NCBI RefSeq assembly: GCF_024580525.1
Contig: NZ_JANIKQ010000009.1
Span: 46,995 to 110,994, forward strand
Length of the DNA: 64,000 bases
Direction: 5' to 3'
Origin: Neisseria dentiae
GTDB lineage: Bacteria; Pseudomonadota; Gammaproteobacteria; Burkholderiales; Neisseriaceae
The first letter of the stretch is position 1; each line of letters begins with the position of its first letter. Positions 26,054 to 34,595 of the stretch are shown piece by piece. The position numbers were made by a program, and so were the translations under genes. The notes below the pieces were generated by a model, which saw only the letters and a program-made list of their open reading frames with translations, was not told where the DNA came from and ran no database searches.

Positions 26054-26848
26054 ATGAGCAGAATCCAGCAAACCTTCAACGCGCTGGGCGGTAACAAAGC
26101 CCTGATTCCGTATATCACCGTCGGCGACCCCGACACCCGCACCACACTCGCACTCATGCACAGTATGGCTGCCAACGGTGCCGATTTAATCGAACTGGGC
26201 GTGCCGTTTTCCGACCCGATGGCCGACGGCCCCACCATCCAACGCGCCGCCGAACGGGCTTTGGCGCAAGGCGTTTCGTTGAAAGACGTGCTGGCCGTGG
26301 TGCGCGAATTCCGCCAAACCAACCAAACCACCCCCGTGGTATTGATGGGCTATCTCAACCCCGTGCATAAAATGGGTTATACCGAATTCGCCCGCGCCGC
26401 CGCCGAAGCAGGCGTTGACGGCGTGTTAACCGTAGATTCGCCCGTCGAAACCATTGCCCCGCTGCACGATGCCCTGCGGCAAAACGGCTTGGACTGCATT
26501 TTTCTGGTCGCCCCCACCACCGGCGAAGCACGCATGGCCGCCATCGGCAAGCTCGCCAGCGGTTTCGTATATTATGTATCGCTCAAAGGCGTAACCGGCT
26601 CCGCACAGTTGGACACCGAAGCCGTTTCGCGTAAAATCGAGCTTTTACGCAAATATACTGCCCTGCCCATCGGCGTGGGTTTCGGCATCAGCAACGCCGA
26701 AAGCGCCCGCAAAATCGCCGCTGTTGCCGATGCCGCCATCGTCGGCAGCCGCATTGTGCAAGAAATCGAAAACAACGCCGGCCGCGAAGCAGAAGCCGTC
26801 GGCGCGTTGGTGAAACAGCTAAAAGACGCCGTTGCACAGGTCGTCTGA
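26054..26848 (+). CDS. trpA: Tryptophan synthase alpha chain
   Basis: Cleaves indole-3-glycerol phosphate to indole and glyceraldehyde 3-phosphate in complex with TrpB. The 264-residue TIM barrel has the catalytic Glu in ADLIELGVPFSDPMADGPTI (the standard LEIGVPFSDPxADGPTIQ signature), the catalytic Asp region GVDGVLTVDSPVET, and the C-terminal phosphate loop GVGFGISNAESARKIA. The start is the ATG at 26054. trpB, normally just upstream of trpA, is absent from this stretch, so the two subunits are encoded apart. accD follows after 26 bases, an arrangement known from many proteobacteria. Confidence 0.95.
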   Translation: MSRIQQTFNALGGNKALIPYITVGDPDTRTTLALMHSMAANGADLIELGVPFSDPMADGPTIQRAAERALAQGVSLKDVLAVVREFRQTNQTTPVVLMGYLNPVHKMGYTEFARAAAEAGVDGVLTVDSPVETIAPLHDALRQNGLDCIFLVAPTTGEARMAAIGKLASGFVYYVSLKGVTGSAQLDTEAVSRKIELLRKYTALPIGVGFGISNAESARKIAAVADAAIVGSRIVQEIENNAGREAEAVGALVKQLKDAVAQVV

Positions 26849-26874
26849 AAACATCTTCTAACTAAGGAGCAAAC

Positions 26875-27744
26875 ATGAGCTGGTTAGACAAAATCCTCCC
26901 CCCGAAAATCAAGCGCGCCGACAAAGGCGAATCCAACGTGCCCGAAGGCTTGTGGCACAAATGCCCTTCGTGCGCCGCCACCCTTTACTCGACCGATTTG
27001 CAGCAAAACCTGCAAGTGTGCCCCAAATGCGGCCACCACAACGCCCTTTCCGCCCGCGAGCGCCTCAATATTCTTTTAGATGAAAACGGCCGCGAAGAAA
27101 TCGGCGCCAACGTCAAACCCGTAGATATGCTGAAATTCAAAGACAGCAAAAAATACCCCGAACGCCTCACCGCCGCACGCAAATCCACCGGCGAAGACGA
27201 TGCACTGGTGGTGATGAAAGGCACCATGAACGGCCTGCCCGTGGTCGTGGCCGCTTTCGAATTCCGCTTTATCGGCGGCTCGATGGGTTCGGTGGTGGGC
27301 GAACGCTTCGTTCAGGGCGTGCGCCGCGCCGTAGCCGACCGCTGCACCTTCATCTGCGTGGCCGCATCCGGCGGTGCGCGTATGCAGGAAGGCCTCAACT
27401 CGCTGATGCAGATGACCAAAACCAGCGCCGCCCTGCATCTGCTTTCCGAAAAAAGCCTGCCGTTTATTTCGGTGCTCACCGATCCGACCATGGGCGGCGT
27501 ATCCGCCAGCTTCGCCTTTTTGGGCGACATCGTCATGGCCGAACCCAATGCCCTGATCGGCTTCGCCGGCCCCCGCGTGATTGAGCAGACCGTGCGCGAA
27601 ACCCTGCCCGAAGGCTTCCAGCGCGCCGAATTCCTACTCGAAAAAGGTGCCATCGACCAAATCGTCGACCGCCGAGAAATGAAGCAGCGCATCACCGACC
27701 TGATTACCCTGCTGCGCCGCGAAGAACCTGTTCACGCCGCCTGA
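26875..27744 (+). CDS. accD: Acetyl-CoA carboxylase carboxyltransferase beta subunit
   Basis: With AccA forms the carboxyltransferase that makes malonyl-CoA for fatty-acid synthesis. The 289-residue protein has the N-terminal four-Cys zinc ribbon ([14 protein letters not shown] and [12 protein letters not shown]) that separates bacterial AccD from propionyl-CoA enzymes. The crotonase-fold core includes [20 protein letters not shown] and [19 protein letters not shown]. The ATG at 26875 has TAAGGAGC ahead of it. It is probably cotranscribed with trpA. folC, a frequent downstream neighbour, is missing here; an AT-rich leader and the RTX gene follow. Confidence 0.96.
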   Translation: MSWLDKILPPKIKRADKGESNVPEGLWHKCPSCAATLYSTDLQQNLQVCPKCGHHNALSARERLNILLDENGREEIGANVKPVDMLKFKDSKKYPERLTAARKSTGEDDALVVMKGTMNGLPVVVAAFEFRFIGGSMGSVVGERFVQGVRRAVADRCTFICVAASGGARMQEGLNSLMQMTKTSAALHLLSEKSLPFISVLTDPTMGGVSASFAFLGDIVMAEPNALIGFAGPRVIEQTVRETLPEGFQRAEFLLEKGAIDQIVDRREMKQRITDLITLLRREEPVHAA

Positions 27745-27784
27745 TCTTTAACCGGAACATCATATCGAAAAATCAACGTCATAA

Positions 27785-27830
27785 AATAAATGGCATAATA
27801 TTCATATAAGTTAATACATTGCCATTTATT
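27785..27830. promoter_or_regulatory. Perfect 11-bp inverted repeat in the AT-rich leader of the RTX gene
   Basis: AATAAATGGCA (27785-27795) and TGCCATTTATT (27820-27830) are exact complements around a 24-base AT-rich loop containing CATATAAG. It lies 41 bases after accD and 140 bases before the RTX gene start. It could be a terminator for accD on either strand or an operator over the RTX promoter. Confidence 0.45.
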
Positions 27831-27904
27831 CCAAAAACAAACCATTCAATCGGAATATCCCTAATCCGCGTAAGGATGGAATAGAATAAAAGTTCAAAGT
27901 ACAC

Positions 27905-27946
27905 CGCCCGTAAAGGCTTCGGCTCTGCGGGCAGCTTTTACAACAA
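27905..27946 (+). promoter_or_regulatory. Structured 5' leader of the RTX gene
   Basis: GCCCGTAAAGGC...GCGGGCAGCTTTTAC can fold into a stem (CCCG/CGGG with GTAAAG/CTTTTAC as an alternative pairing) about 25 bases before the ribosome site. The function is unknown; it may be an mRNA-stability or thermosensitive structure. Confidence 0.3.
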
Positions 27947-27970
27947 AACCTACATTTTGGGAGTGTTATT

Positions 27971-29362
27971 ATGAACTATGGCTATTCTTCTTACGGCTAT
28001 AAAGGTTACAGCGCCGCATTCTGCGCACCGTCGGCCAAAAGCTATTACCAAGGCGGCAGCTACGGCAGCTACTTCGGCCACTTCGGTCACGGCTATCATC
28101 AGCACGGCGGCAAAGGCGGCAAAGGCGGTTGGGACATTTTCTGCTTTCCCAAAGACTACATCCCCCACTGCCCGCCTGTAAAACCCAAACCCCAACCGAA
28201 ACCGGAACCCAAGCCCGAACCAAAACCGGAACCCAAACCCGAGCCTAAGCCCGAGCCTAAGCCCGAGCCGAAACCGGAACCCAAACCCGAGCCTAAGCCC
28301 GAGCCGAAACCGGAACCCAAACCCGAGCCTAAGCCCGAGCCGAAACCGAATCCCGATTCCAAAGATAACTGCGTAGACTGCAAAGACAACAACGACAACC
28401 CCACCAACAGCTTCGGCAGCATCGATAAAAACCCGGGTAACGTGCTCAACGGCATTCCCAACGAAATCGGCCAAATCCACGGCACCGATCAAAAAGACAC
28501 CATTTACGGCACTAACCAAGCCGATGAAATCTTCGGCCACACAGGCCCCGACGTAATTTACGGCGGCGCGGGCGACGACACCCTCCACGGAGACAACAAC
28601 GGCGACACCCTCTACGGCCAAGCCGGCAACGACACCCTCTACGGCGGCAACGGCAACGATTACCTCAACGGCGGCACAGGCGACGACATCATGCGCGGCG
28701 GCTTGGGCAACGATGTTTACATGGTCGAGCAAACAGGTGACTGCGTTATCGAAAACGCCGGCGAAGGCACCGACACCGTGCGCACCTACATCGATTACGA
28801 ACTGCCCGACAACGTTGAAAACCTGATTCTGATGGAATGGGCCAACCTCAACGGCACCGGCAACAGCCTCGACAACGAAATCCTCGGCAACGGCGGCAAC
28901 AACAAATTGCGCGGCATGGACGGCAACGACCGCCTCATCGGCAAAGGCGGCAACGACTGGCTCGACGGCGGCGAAGGCAACGACTATCTCGATGGCGGCG
29001 AAGGCAACGACACCTATGTGTTCAACAAAGGTTACGGCCACGACACCATTTGCGATTTCGATACCGACCCGTGCAACCACGACGTCATCGAATTCTGGCA
29101 CGGCCTGCAAGCCTCTGATTTGAGCTTCTCGCGCGCAGGCAACGATTTGACCATCTCTGCCAACAGCCAGGATATTTTAACGGTGAGCAACTGGTTTAAA
29201 AGCGCCGCCTACCGCATCGAAGAATTCAACTTCGACGACGGCACCGTATGGAACAGCGCCGCCATCGACAAAGCCATCGGCAGCTACGGTATCGACACCG
29301 GCTATGCTGCGGTGAGCCAAGAGCAGATTGCCCAGCAAACCCAAACCCAAGGCATTATTTAA
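27971..29362 (+). CDS. RTX (haemolysin-type calcium-binding) protein with Pro/Lys/Glu stalk
   Basis: A 463-residue protein in four parts. Residues 1-65 are Gly/Tyr/His-rich with three Cys. Residues about 66-127 are almost pure alternating Pro with Lys/Glu (PKPEP units). Residues about 160-350 carry RTX nonapeptides ([44 protein letters not shown]). Residues about 370-440 match the haemolysin-type calcium-binding related domain ([20 protein letters not shown]). There is no Sec signal, so type I secretion by an uncleaved C-terminal signal is expected, yet no type I exporter genes lie in this window. The stalk resembles the TonB periplasmic spacer. The ATG at 27971 follows GGGAG. No enzymatic domain is seen; a surface or matrix calcium-binding role is an inference. 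Confidence 0.85.
   Translation: MNYGYSSYGYKGYSAAFCAPSAKSYYQGGSYGSYFGHFGHGYHQHGGKGGKGGWDIFCFPKDYIPHCPPVKPKPQPKPEPKPEPKPEPKPEPKPEPKPEPKPEPKPEPKPEPKPEPKPEPKPEPKPNPDSKDNCVDCKDNNDNPTNSFGSIDKNPGNVLNGIPNEIGQIHGTDQKDTIYGTNQADEIFGHTGPDVIYGGAGDDTLHGDNNGDTLYGQAGNDTLYGGNGNDYLNGGTGDDIMRGGLGNDVYMVEQTGDCVIENAGEGTDTVRTYIDYELPDNVENLILMEWANLNGTGNSLDNEILGNGGNNKLRGMDGNDRLIGKGGNDWLDGGEGNDYLDGGEGNDTYVFNKGYGHDTICDFDTDPCNHDVIEFWHGLQASDLSFSRAGNDLTISANSQDILTVSNWFKSAAYRIEEFNFDDGTVWNSAAIDKAIGSYGIDTGYAAVSQEQIAQQTQTQGII
28182..28351 (+). repeat. In-frame 36-bp tandem repeat encoding the PKPEP stalk
   Basis: A 12-codon unit beginning CCGAAACCGGAACCCAAACC occurs intact at 28268-28303 and 28304-28339. A near copy lies at 28220-28255, with partial units on both sides. 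Codon-multiple units allow length change without frameshift. Confidence 0.85.
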
Positions 29363-29383
29363 GTTTGAAATAGCTTAAACAAA

Positions 29384-29412
29384 CAGGCCGTCTGAATTTT
29401 TCAGACGGCCTG
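29384..29412 (+). terminator. DUS hairpin terminator of the RTX gene
   Basis: CAGGCCGTCTGA and its complement flank a 5-base loop and are followed by ATTTTTAT, 21 bases after the stop. Confidence 0.8.
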
Positions 29413-29554
29413 ATTTTTATGAAACCCCAAACCGTTACAAAACTCACTCGGGCCGTCTGAAATGTTTGACTCCGTCATTATCTGGCTTGACCCGAGTATC
29501 TTGTTATCAAATTAGAAAAACCCTTGGAAGCCATCAAAGCAAGGCGTAAAAGAA

Positions 29555-30300
29555 GGGGCTTAGGAAGCAAAATTCATTTTAAAGGATCTTTCCGCAACAT
29601 TCCCAACAGCACTTTGTACAAATCATCATGCCTGTGATTGAAGCAGAACTCGGTTTCTTTTAAATGCAGGTAAAACGTATGCTTCGGCACGCCGTTAAAC
29701 TGTACCAAGCGATGCTTCGCGTAGCTCCAAAAGGATTCGATACCGTTGATATGCCGGGTACCGCGAACAAATTCATTATCACCATGACGCACTCTGAAAT
29801 GCTTCGCGAAGCCCATATCGACCAACCCCTGATAACCGCGCCATCCATCAGTATTAATGACGCCCTCGACAGAGATATGTCCTCTGATAACCTTTTGTAA
29901 CGCTGCTTTTGAAGCATCGGAAACGATTTCGGTATAAACCCTGTCTCCTCGTTTAAGTATGCCGAAAACAATCGTTTTACCGCCTGCACCGCGCCCGCGT
30001 TTGCCTCGGATACGTTTTGCACCGAAATAGGATTCGTCCAACTCCACTATGCCGCAGAAAGGTGTCTGCCGCCCACATTCGCCAGCCAATCGCCGCCGTA
30101 GTTTCAGGTACAGGCTGTTGATGCTTCTGGCGCTAATCCCTGTCAGTTTGGCGGTGTCGGAAGCTGTCAGATCCAAAGAGAAAAGCCGTAGGATTTGCCG
30201 GAATTTTGGCTCGGTAATTTTGCTGAACTTTTGATACTTATTTTTTAATTTCATTTCAGAAGCTTATCACTGTATTCGGTAATTTTGCTTCCTAAGCCCC
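29555..30300 (-). mobile_element. IS1016-like insertion sequence (IS1595 family)
   Basis: This 746-bp element is bounded by perfect 20-bp inverted repeats, GGGGCTTAGGAAGCAAAATT at 29555-29574 and its complement at 30281-30300. It is flanked by a shared AAAAGAA on both sides (29548-29554 and 30301-30307), a probable target duplication; the family usually makes 8 bp. It contains one intact transposase gene on the minus strand. Both ends and the gene look complete, so it may be active. Confidence 0.9.
29574..30254 (-). CDS. IS1595-family (IS1016-like) transposase
   Basis: A 226-residue DDE-type transposase of the ISXO2/IS1595 group. The N-terminal helix-turn-helix region reads LTASDTAKLTGISARSINSL. 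Catalytic acidic positions are in VELDESYFG (first D/E), VINTDGWRGYQGL (second D) and HINGIESFWSYAKHRL (final E/N-type residue in the IESFW block). The N-terminal zinc ribbon of longer IS1595 members is missing, as in IS1016. The stop overlaps the last base of the left inverted repeat. The frame is intact from the ATG at 30252-30254 to the stop, with no internal frameshift. Confidence 0.9.
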   Translation of the reverse strand: MKLKNKYQKFSKITEPKFRQILRLFSLDLTASDTAKLTGISARSINSLYLKLRRRLAGECGRQTPFCGIVELDESYFGAKRIRGKRGRGAGGKTIVFGILKRGDRVYTEIVSDASKAALQKVIRGHISVEGVINTDGWRGYQGLVDMGFAKHFRVRHGDNEFVRGTRHINGIESFWSYAKHRLVQFNGVPKHTFYLHLKETEFCFNHRHDDLYKVLLGMLRKDPLK

Positions 30301-30391
30301 AAAAGAAAATAAAGATACTCGGGTCAAGCCCGAGTATGACGATATATATATAAACAACGAACCATCAAACCCGGCCAACGCCCTATGCCGT

Positions 30392-31723
30392 TTATAACTT
30401 CGCCGCCAGCCCTTTTACCGCGTCCGCACGCTCGCGGCGGCTCAGTTCGGGCTGATGGGTGTTAAGCGACGACCATTTCGGCTGGCTGCGGGCCTTATTC
30501 AGTTCGGCCGGCAGTTTCGCGGCCTGCCACGGGGTTTTGCCGCTCTGCATCCGGATTTCAGCCTGCGCCGCATGACCGCGCGTTTGCAGGGCGGCGAGCA
30601 GATCGAGGGCGCGGGCGGCCAGCAGGGTGAGGGTTTCCGGGTCGATGTGCAGGGTTTGTTTGCCCGACAGTTTGTCGGTAATCGTCTGCATATTCGGCAG
30701 CACGCCGCCGAGCACGCCGCCGATGGCGGTGCCCAAGCCGAGCGAGCCGCCAAGCGTAACCATGTCCACGCCCAAGCCGATTAACGCGCCTGTTGCCGCG
30801 CCGGTGCCGGTGCGGATGCCATATTCTTTCAGCAAATCGGCGTCGAACGGGTCTTGGCGGAACGCCTTAAGCGCCCATTCGCCGGTGTCGATTTCGTTAT
30901 GGTAGAAACGGTAGGTTTGGAACAGTTGCTGCTGAAGCTGCCGCTCAAGCTGGCGCACGACCGCCTGCATGGTTTGCAGCACCGGCTCGGGATTGTCTTC
31001 TTCATCGATTTCCTGCTTGTAGGCCGCCACATCGAGCAAGAAATGGGCGATGTCGCTGCGTGCCTCGCGGTCAAGCTGCTGCCATTCGCGGCGGCGCATC
31101 GCAATCAGGCGGTCAATAATACCGCGTTCGGGCAGCATGGTGGCCAAGTTATCCCACAGGCGGATTTCGCCTTCGAAATCAAAGGCCACGGTGTCGAAGC
31201 CGCTGTAAACGTGCAGCGTGCGCCGCGCCAGCATCGTCGTCCATTCGCCCAAATCCTGCCCGCCGATAAAGTTGAACACCGGCATCACCGGCTTGGCGCA
31301 CCACGACAAAACCGTTAGTTCGTCTTTGTATTTGTTCAGCACCGGCTCGCGCGCGTCCACCACATACAGCGCCATATCGCTTTGCAGCAGCTGGCGCAGC
31401 ACTTTGGCTTCCTGATTGAAATCGCCCGCCGCTTCCGGGCTTTCGAGAAACTGCTGCAAACGCTCGATGCCGTCCGAACGGCTAGAAGTGTTGGCTTCCA
31501 GCCAGTCGAGCACGCCGCCCGCATCTTCCAGCCCGGGCGTGTCGTAAAGATACACCAGCGTCTCGCCGCCGTCGTTAATCGCCGCCTGCTCCACATGGCG
31601 GGTGGTGGCGGGCGCGTTTTTCACTTCGCCGAAACGGCTGTCGCGCAACAGCGTGCGCAACAGCGAGGTTTTGCCGGTGTTGGTGTGGCCGACCACGGCC
31701 AGGGATAGGGGTTTGTTTTGCAT
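30392..31723 (-). CDS. GTPase with DUF3482 domain
   Basis: A 443-residue protein. The N-terminal Era-like GTPase domain has P-loop VVGHTNTGKTSLLRTLL and G3 YDTPGLEDAGG. At the G4 position there is PVFNFIGGQDLGEW and not a clear NKxD, so nucleotide specificity is uncertain. Residues about 190-443 form the DUF3482 region with a Gly-rich hydrophobic hairpin (GALIGLGVDMVTLGGSLGLG) that may touch the membrane. It lies 87 bases downstream of the DUF2868 gene on the same strand. DUF2868 and DUF3482 genes are paired in many proteobacteria, which suggests a joint membrane-associated function that is still unknown. The ATG is at 31721-31723. Confidence 0.8.
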   Translation of the reverse strand: MQNKPLSLAVVGHTNTGKTSLLRTLLRDSRFGEVKNAPATTRHVEQAAINDGGETLVYLYDTPGLEDAGGVLDWLEANTSSRSDGIERLQQFLESPEAAGDFNQEAKVLRQLLQSDMALYVVDAREPVLNKYKDELTVLSWCAKPVMPVFNFIGGQDLGEWTTMLARRTLHVYSGFDTVAFDFEGEIRLWDNLATMLPERGIIDRLIAMRRREWQQLDREARSDIAHFLLDVAAYKQEIDEEDNPEPVLQTMQAVVRQLERQLQQQLFQTYRFYHNEIDTGEWALKAFRQDPFDADLLKEYGIRTGTGAATGALIGLGVDMVTLGGSLGLGTAIGGVLGGVLPNMQTITDKLSGKQTLHIDPETLTLLAARALDLLAALQTRGHAAQAEIRMQSGKTPWQAAKLPAELNKARSQPKWSSLNTHQPELSRRERADAVKGLAAKL

Positions 31724-31810
31724 AAAGACAACTGTTCGGAATCTGTTTTAAACGGTTTGGGTAGGCAGTAAATCGAGCTTTAGTTCTGCCTATTGCCACA
31801 GCCTGGATTT

Positions 31811-33157
31811 TCAGACGGCCTCTTGCCCCAGCCTTTCCCTTTGGCTGATTCGCGGCGGATCCAACCACGGCAGGCGGCGTTCGGTGAGGGCGGCGTGCCA
31901 TTGGTTTAAATAGTCTTCAAGGCCGTCTGAAATGTTTTTTTCGGCCAAAAGCTGCACCACCGCCCCGCCCTGCGCGGCTTCGGCCAAGGCGGTGAGTTGG
32001 CGCAAGATGCCGCGGTCGGGCATGCTGCGGGCGCGCACGCCGATCAGCAGTTGGGCGGGGTGATTTTGCAAATCGGCTTTCAGCGCGGCGACGGCATCGC
32101 GGCCGGCGGCGGTGCCTTTATCGAGCCACTCTTGTCCTAAAACGTGTTGGAACCAGGTTTTGTCGGTCCATTCGGCATCGAGCATCACCGCCCATTTGGG
32201 GGCGTTGCTGAGGCTGATTTGCGGGGCGGCGGCAACGGTTTCGCTTTGGGTGTCGGCATCTACCACGCGCTGCTGCCATTGCTGGATGATTTGCTGGTAA
32301 TAGGGTTTTTCGAGCGGCAGCGTGCTCATGCTGCGGCGGGAAAGGATGTGGCAGGCAAGCCAAGCGGCGAAACGGGGCAGCAGGCCGTAGCAGACGATGC
32401 TGCCGATTAGCAGGCCGCCCCATTGGCGTGAGGCGGCAAGGTCGTTGTTCAGACGGCTGTTTAACACAGCATCGGTATCGGGCACGGGAAAGCCGAGTTG
32501 GGCGGGCAGCCAACCAAGCGCCTGCACGGCCTGCACGAAAACGGCGTCGCTTAAAATGGTGCTTTCCCAGTTGAAGGTATATTGGCGTACGGCCAGCAGC
32601 ACCACCACGGCGGCCAACATACCGGTTAAGGCGGAGAGCCACAGGCGGTGGCTGGTGCGGCCGATCAGCCAGCGGGTGGCGGGCTTGCCCCATTCGTCGC
32701 TATACAAGCGCAAGATGGCTTGGTTAACCGGGTCTTTGCCGCGTATCCATAACGCGGGGTTGGCGAACAAGCCGTGCGGTTTGAAGTGCGGCAGCAGCAC
32801 GCTGCCCAGCCATAACAGCAGCATCAGCGTGTGCACACCGAGCACGCCAAAGAGCACGAAGAAGAAGTTCAGCCCCGACTGCTGCATCAGCGTTGCGGTG
32901 CCGGCAAAGCCGCTGACCAGCCAAAACAATGTGGCGGCCAGCAGCAGCCAGGCAAACAGGCTGCGTACGCGCTCGAGGCTGTCGTGCAGCTTGCGGTCGC
33001 TGTCTATCATTTCTGCGCGGCGGCATAGTTTGGCTTCGGCGCTGCCTTCGGCATGGCGCAGGCCTTCGGTGAGCGGCTGCGGATCGGCGGCGAAAATATA
33101 GCCGCGCTCCTGCAAAAGGCGCACCAGTTCGGTGAGCTGGCGGGGCGGTGTGAGCAT
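31811..33157 (-). CDS. DUF2868 membrane protein
   Basis: A 448-residue inner-membrane protein with four hydrophobic segments: about 64-88 (LFAWLLLAATLFWLVSGFAG), 96-121, 174-195 and 253-275. A cytoplasmic C-terminal half follows, in which an AGRDAVAALKADLQ...LLIGVRARSMPDRGILRQL stretch resembles a nucleotide-binding-like fold. The N-terminus starts MLTPPRQLTELVRLLQERG. The partner downstream is the DUF3482 GTPase, 87 bases away, with one DUS between. Function is unproven; the conserved pairing implies that the GTPase acts at or through this membrane protein. The ATG at 33155-33157 is the only plausible start. Confidence 0.75.
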   Translation of the reverse strand: MLTPPRQLTELVRLLQERGYIFAADPQPLTEGLRHAEGSAEAKLCRRAEMIDSDRKLHDSLERVRSLFAWLLLAATLFWLVSGFAGTATLMQQSGLNFFFVLFGVLGVHTLMLLLWLGSVLLPHFKPHGLFANPALWIRGKDPVNQAILRLYSDEWGKPATRWLIGRTSHRLWLSALTGMLAAVVVLLAVRQYTFNWESTILSDAVFVQAVQALGWLPAQLGFPVPDTDAVLNSRLNNDLAASRQWGGLLIGSIVCYGLLPRFAAWLACHILSRRSMSTLPLEKPYYQQIIQQWQQRVVDADTQSETVAAAPQISLSNAPKWAVMLDAEWTDKTWFQHVLGQEWLDKGTAAGRDAVAALKADLQNHPAQLLIGVRARSMPDRGILRQLTALAEAAQGGAVVQLLAEKNISDGLEDYLNQWHAALTERRLPWLDPPRISQRERLGQEAV

Positions 33158-33229
33158 GGTTTCGAGAGGTAAGGCCGTCTGAAAAAAGTTGTTTATTCTA
33201 ACACAGCGCCATGTGCTTTCAGACGGCCT

Positions 33230-33427
33230 GAGACCCTTGCAAAATTCATTTAGGCCGTCTGAAACATCAGATTATCGTCATTCCCGCGTAGGCGGGAATC
33301 CAGTCGTTTTTTTCGTAAGCTATTGAAATAAAATACTTGATGGTTTAAAGGCTGGATTCCCGCCTACGCGGGAATGACGGAATTTAAGCATTTCAGACGG
33401 CACTCAGGGTATTTTTGCAAAGGTCTC
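33230..33427. mobile_element. Composite repeat with dRS3 pair, 198 bp
   Basis: The outer ends are GAGACCCTTGCAAAATTC and ATTTTTGCAAAGGTCTC. It contains two opposing dRS3 palindromes (ATTCCC-N8-GGGAAT, near 33281 and 33356) and DUS copies. Same layout as 20762-20957. The rest of the gap to 33548 holds only a short AT-rich promoter-like stretch. Confidence 0.75.
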
Positions 33428-33548
33428 GGCCTGTGCGGCAGTTTTCAAGCGGCCCGATGGCATATTGCCGGCAAATGCAGTATGCTTTCACTGTTAAAAG
33501 CATTAAAGTTTATCTATCGCCACATTAAAACCTGTAAAGGAGCGCAAC

Positions 33549-34547
33549 ATGAACACCCGCCGCCTGCTTATCCCGCTGCTGCTTGCCGCGCCTTGTGCCG
33601 CATGGGCTTATGAAGCCGCCGAATATGTGCCCGTTAACCCCGCCGCAGAAGCCGAACCTGCGCCCGAAAACAACACTTGGGTCGACCGCCGGCACGGTGC
33701 GGTGAGAAGCCGTTTGAAATCTTGGGCGCACAGTATGGACGATTGGTTCGGCGAACCTGATCCCGACAACCCCGCCGATGCCAACCTGCGCGTGATGCTC
33801 GACACCGAGTGGAACAAATATGACAACTTTTCGGTGAAACCGCGCATACGCGGCCGGGTGAAACTGCCCGTGTTGCAGCAAAAATTAAACGTGGTGTTCG
33901 GCGACGATTCGCTGGATAACGAACCGCGCAACAACGCCCACCTCTACGAAGAAAACATCCACCCCGAAGGCAAAACCTTCGATAAAACCCAAAGCCGCGA
34001 AAGCAACTCGTCGCTGGCGCTGCGCTGGTCCGACGTGAGCAAACGCACCGGCATCGACACCGACGCCGACATCGGCATACGCTCCGGCGACGACATCTAC
34101 CTGCGCCTCAAAGGCAGCAAAGACTGGCAGCTCGGCGGCGATTTCAGCACCCGCCTCGAACAAATCTACCGCTACGGCATCGACAGCAAACATTATGTGC
34201 GCACCAACTGGGAAGTGCGCCGTTTTCCCGAAGGCAACACCTTCACCGCCAACCAGCTCCACCTGCAATATACCCACGACGACGAGGAAGAATGGACTTG
34301 GGGCAACAGCCTCTACCGCCAGCACAACCTGCCCGGCCACAAACGGTTAACCTACGGCATTTACACGGGCGGCAACATCGAAGCCAAAAAAGCCAAACTC
34401 AACAGCTACGGCCCGTTTGCAGGCTGGCGCCAGCCCGTTTGGCGCGACTGGCTGTTTGTGCAAACCGAAGTCAATTATCTGAACAACCGCGAAGAAAACC
34501 GCAGCCACCACATCGGCACGCTGCTGCGGGTGGAGGCTTTGTTTTAA
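33549..34547 (+). CDS. Putative outer-membrane beta-barrel protein, function unknown
   Basis: A 332-residue protein with a Sec signal (RRLLIPLLLAAPCAAWA, cut before about residue 21). Alternating polar/aromatic strands dominate residues 80-332 (for example LRVMLDTEWNKYDNFSVKPR, QLGGDFSTRLEQIYRYGI, TANQLHLQYTHDDEEEWTWG), and the last residues are RVEALF. A terminal Phe is the outer-membrane assembly signal recognised by BamA. No known porin or autotransporter motif was recognised. The region WVDRRHGAVRSRLKSWAHSM before the barrel is basic. The ATG at 33549 follows AAAGGAGCGCAAC. It stands alone between two composite repeats. Confidence 0.7.
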   Translation: MNTRRLLIPLLLAAPCAAWAYEAAEYVPVNPAAEAEPAPENNTWVDRRHGAVRSRLKSWAHSMDDWFGEPDPDNPADANLRVMLDTEWNKYDNFSVKPRIRGRVKLPVLQQKLNVVFGDDSLDNEPRNNAHLYEENIHPEGKTFDKTQSRESNSSLALRWSDVSKRTGIDTDADIGIRSGDDIYLRLKGSKDWQLGGDFSTRLEQIYRYGIDSKHYVRTNWEVRRFPEGNTFTANQLHLQYTHDDEEEWTWGNSLYRQHNLPGHKRLTYGIYTGGNIEAKKAKLNSYGPFAGWRQPVWRDWLFVQTEVNYLNNREENRSHHIGTLLRVEALF

Positions 34548-34595
34548 CCCGCCCAAACAGCCCGGTTATGCCGGAAGGCAAAATTCATTCAGGCC

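Larger units (their letters stand above)
29473..30341. repeat. Palindromic repeat pair split by the IS element
   Basis: The left arm, 29473-29501 (CGTCATTATCTGGCTTGACC...), and the right arm, 30313-30341 (...GGGTCAAGCCCGAGTATGAC then G), are inverted 29-mers with about three mismatches. The right arm is identical to the arm at 34889-34917. The IS1016-like element lies in what would otherwise be a loop of roughly 60 bases. Confidence 0.7.

Noticed and set aside
28182..28351. Regular repeats considered as a CRISPR array
   Set aside because: Repeats are contiguous, in frame and encode a Pro-rich stalk; there are no spacers.
27950..29110. Long open frame (386 codons) on the minus strand opposite the RTX gene
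   Set aside because: It is the mirror of the repetitive RTX coding sequence; it encodes low-complexity Val/Ala/Phe-rich strings with no family features.
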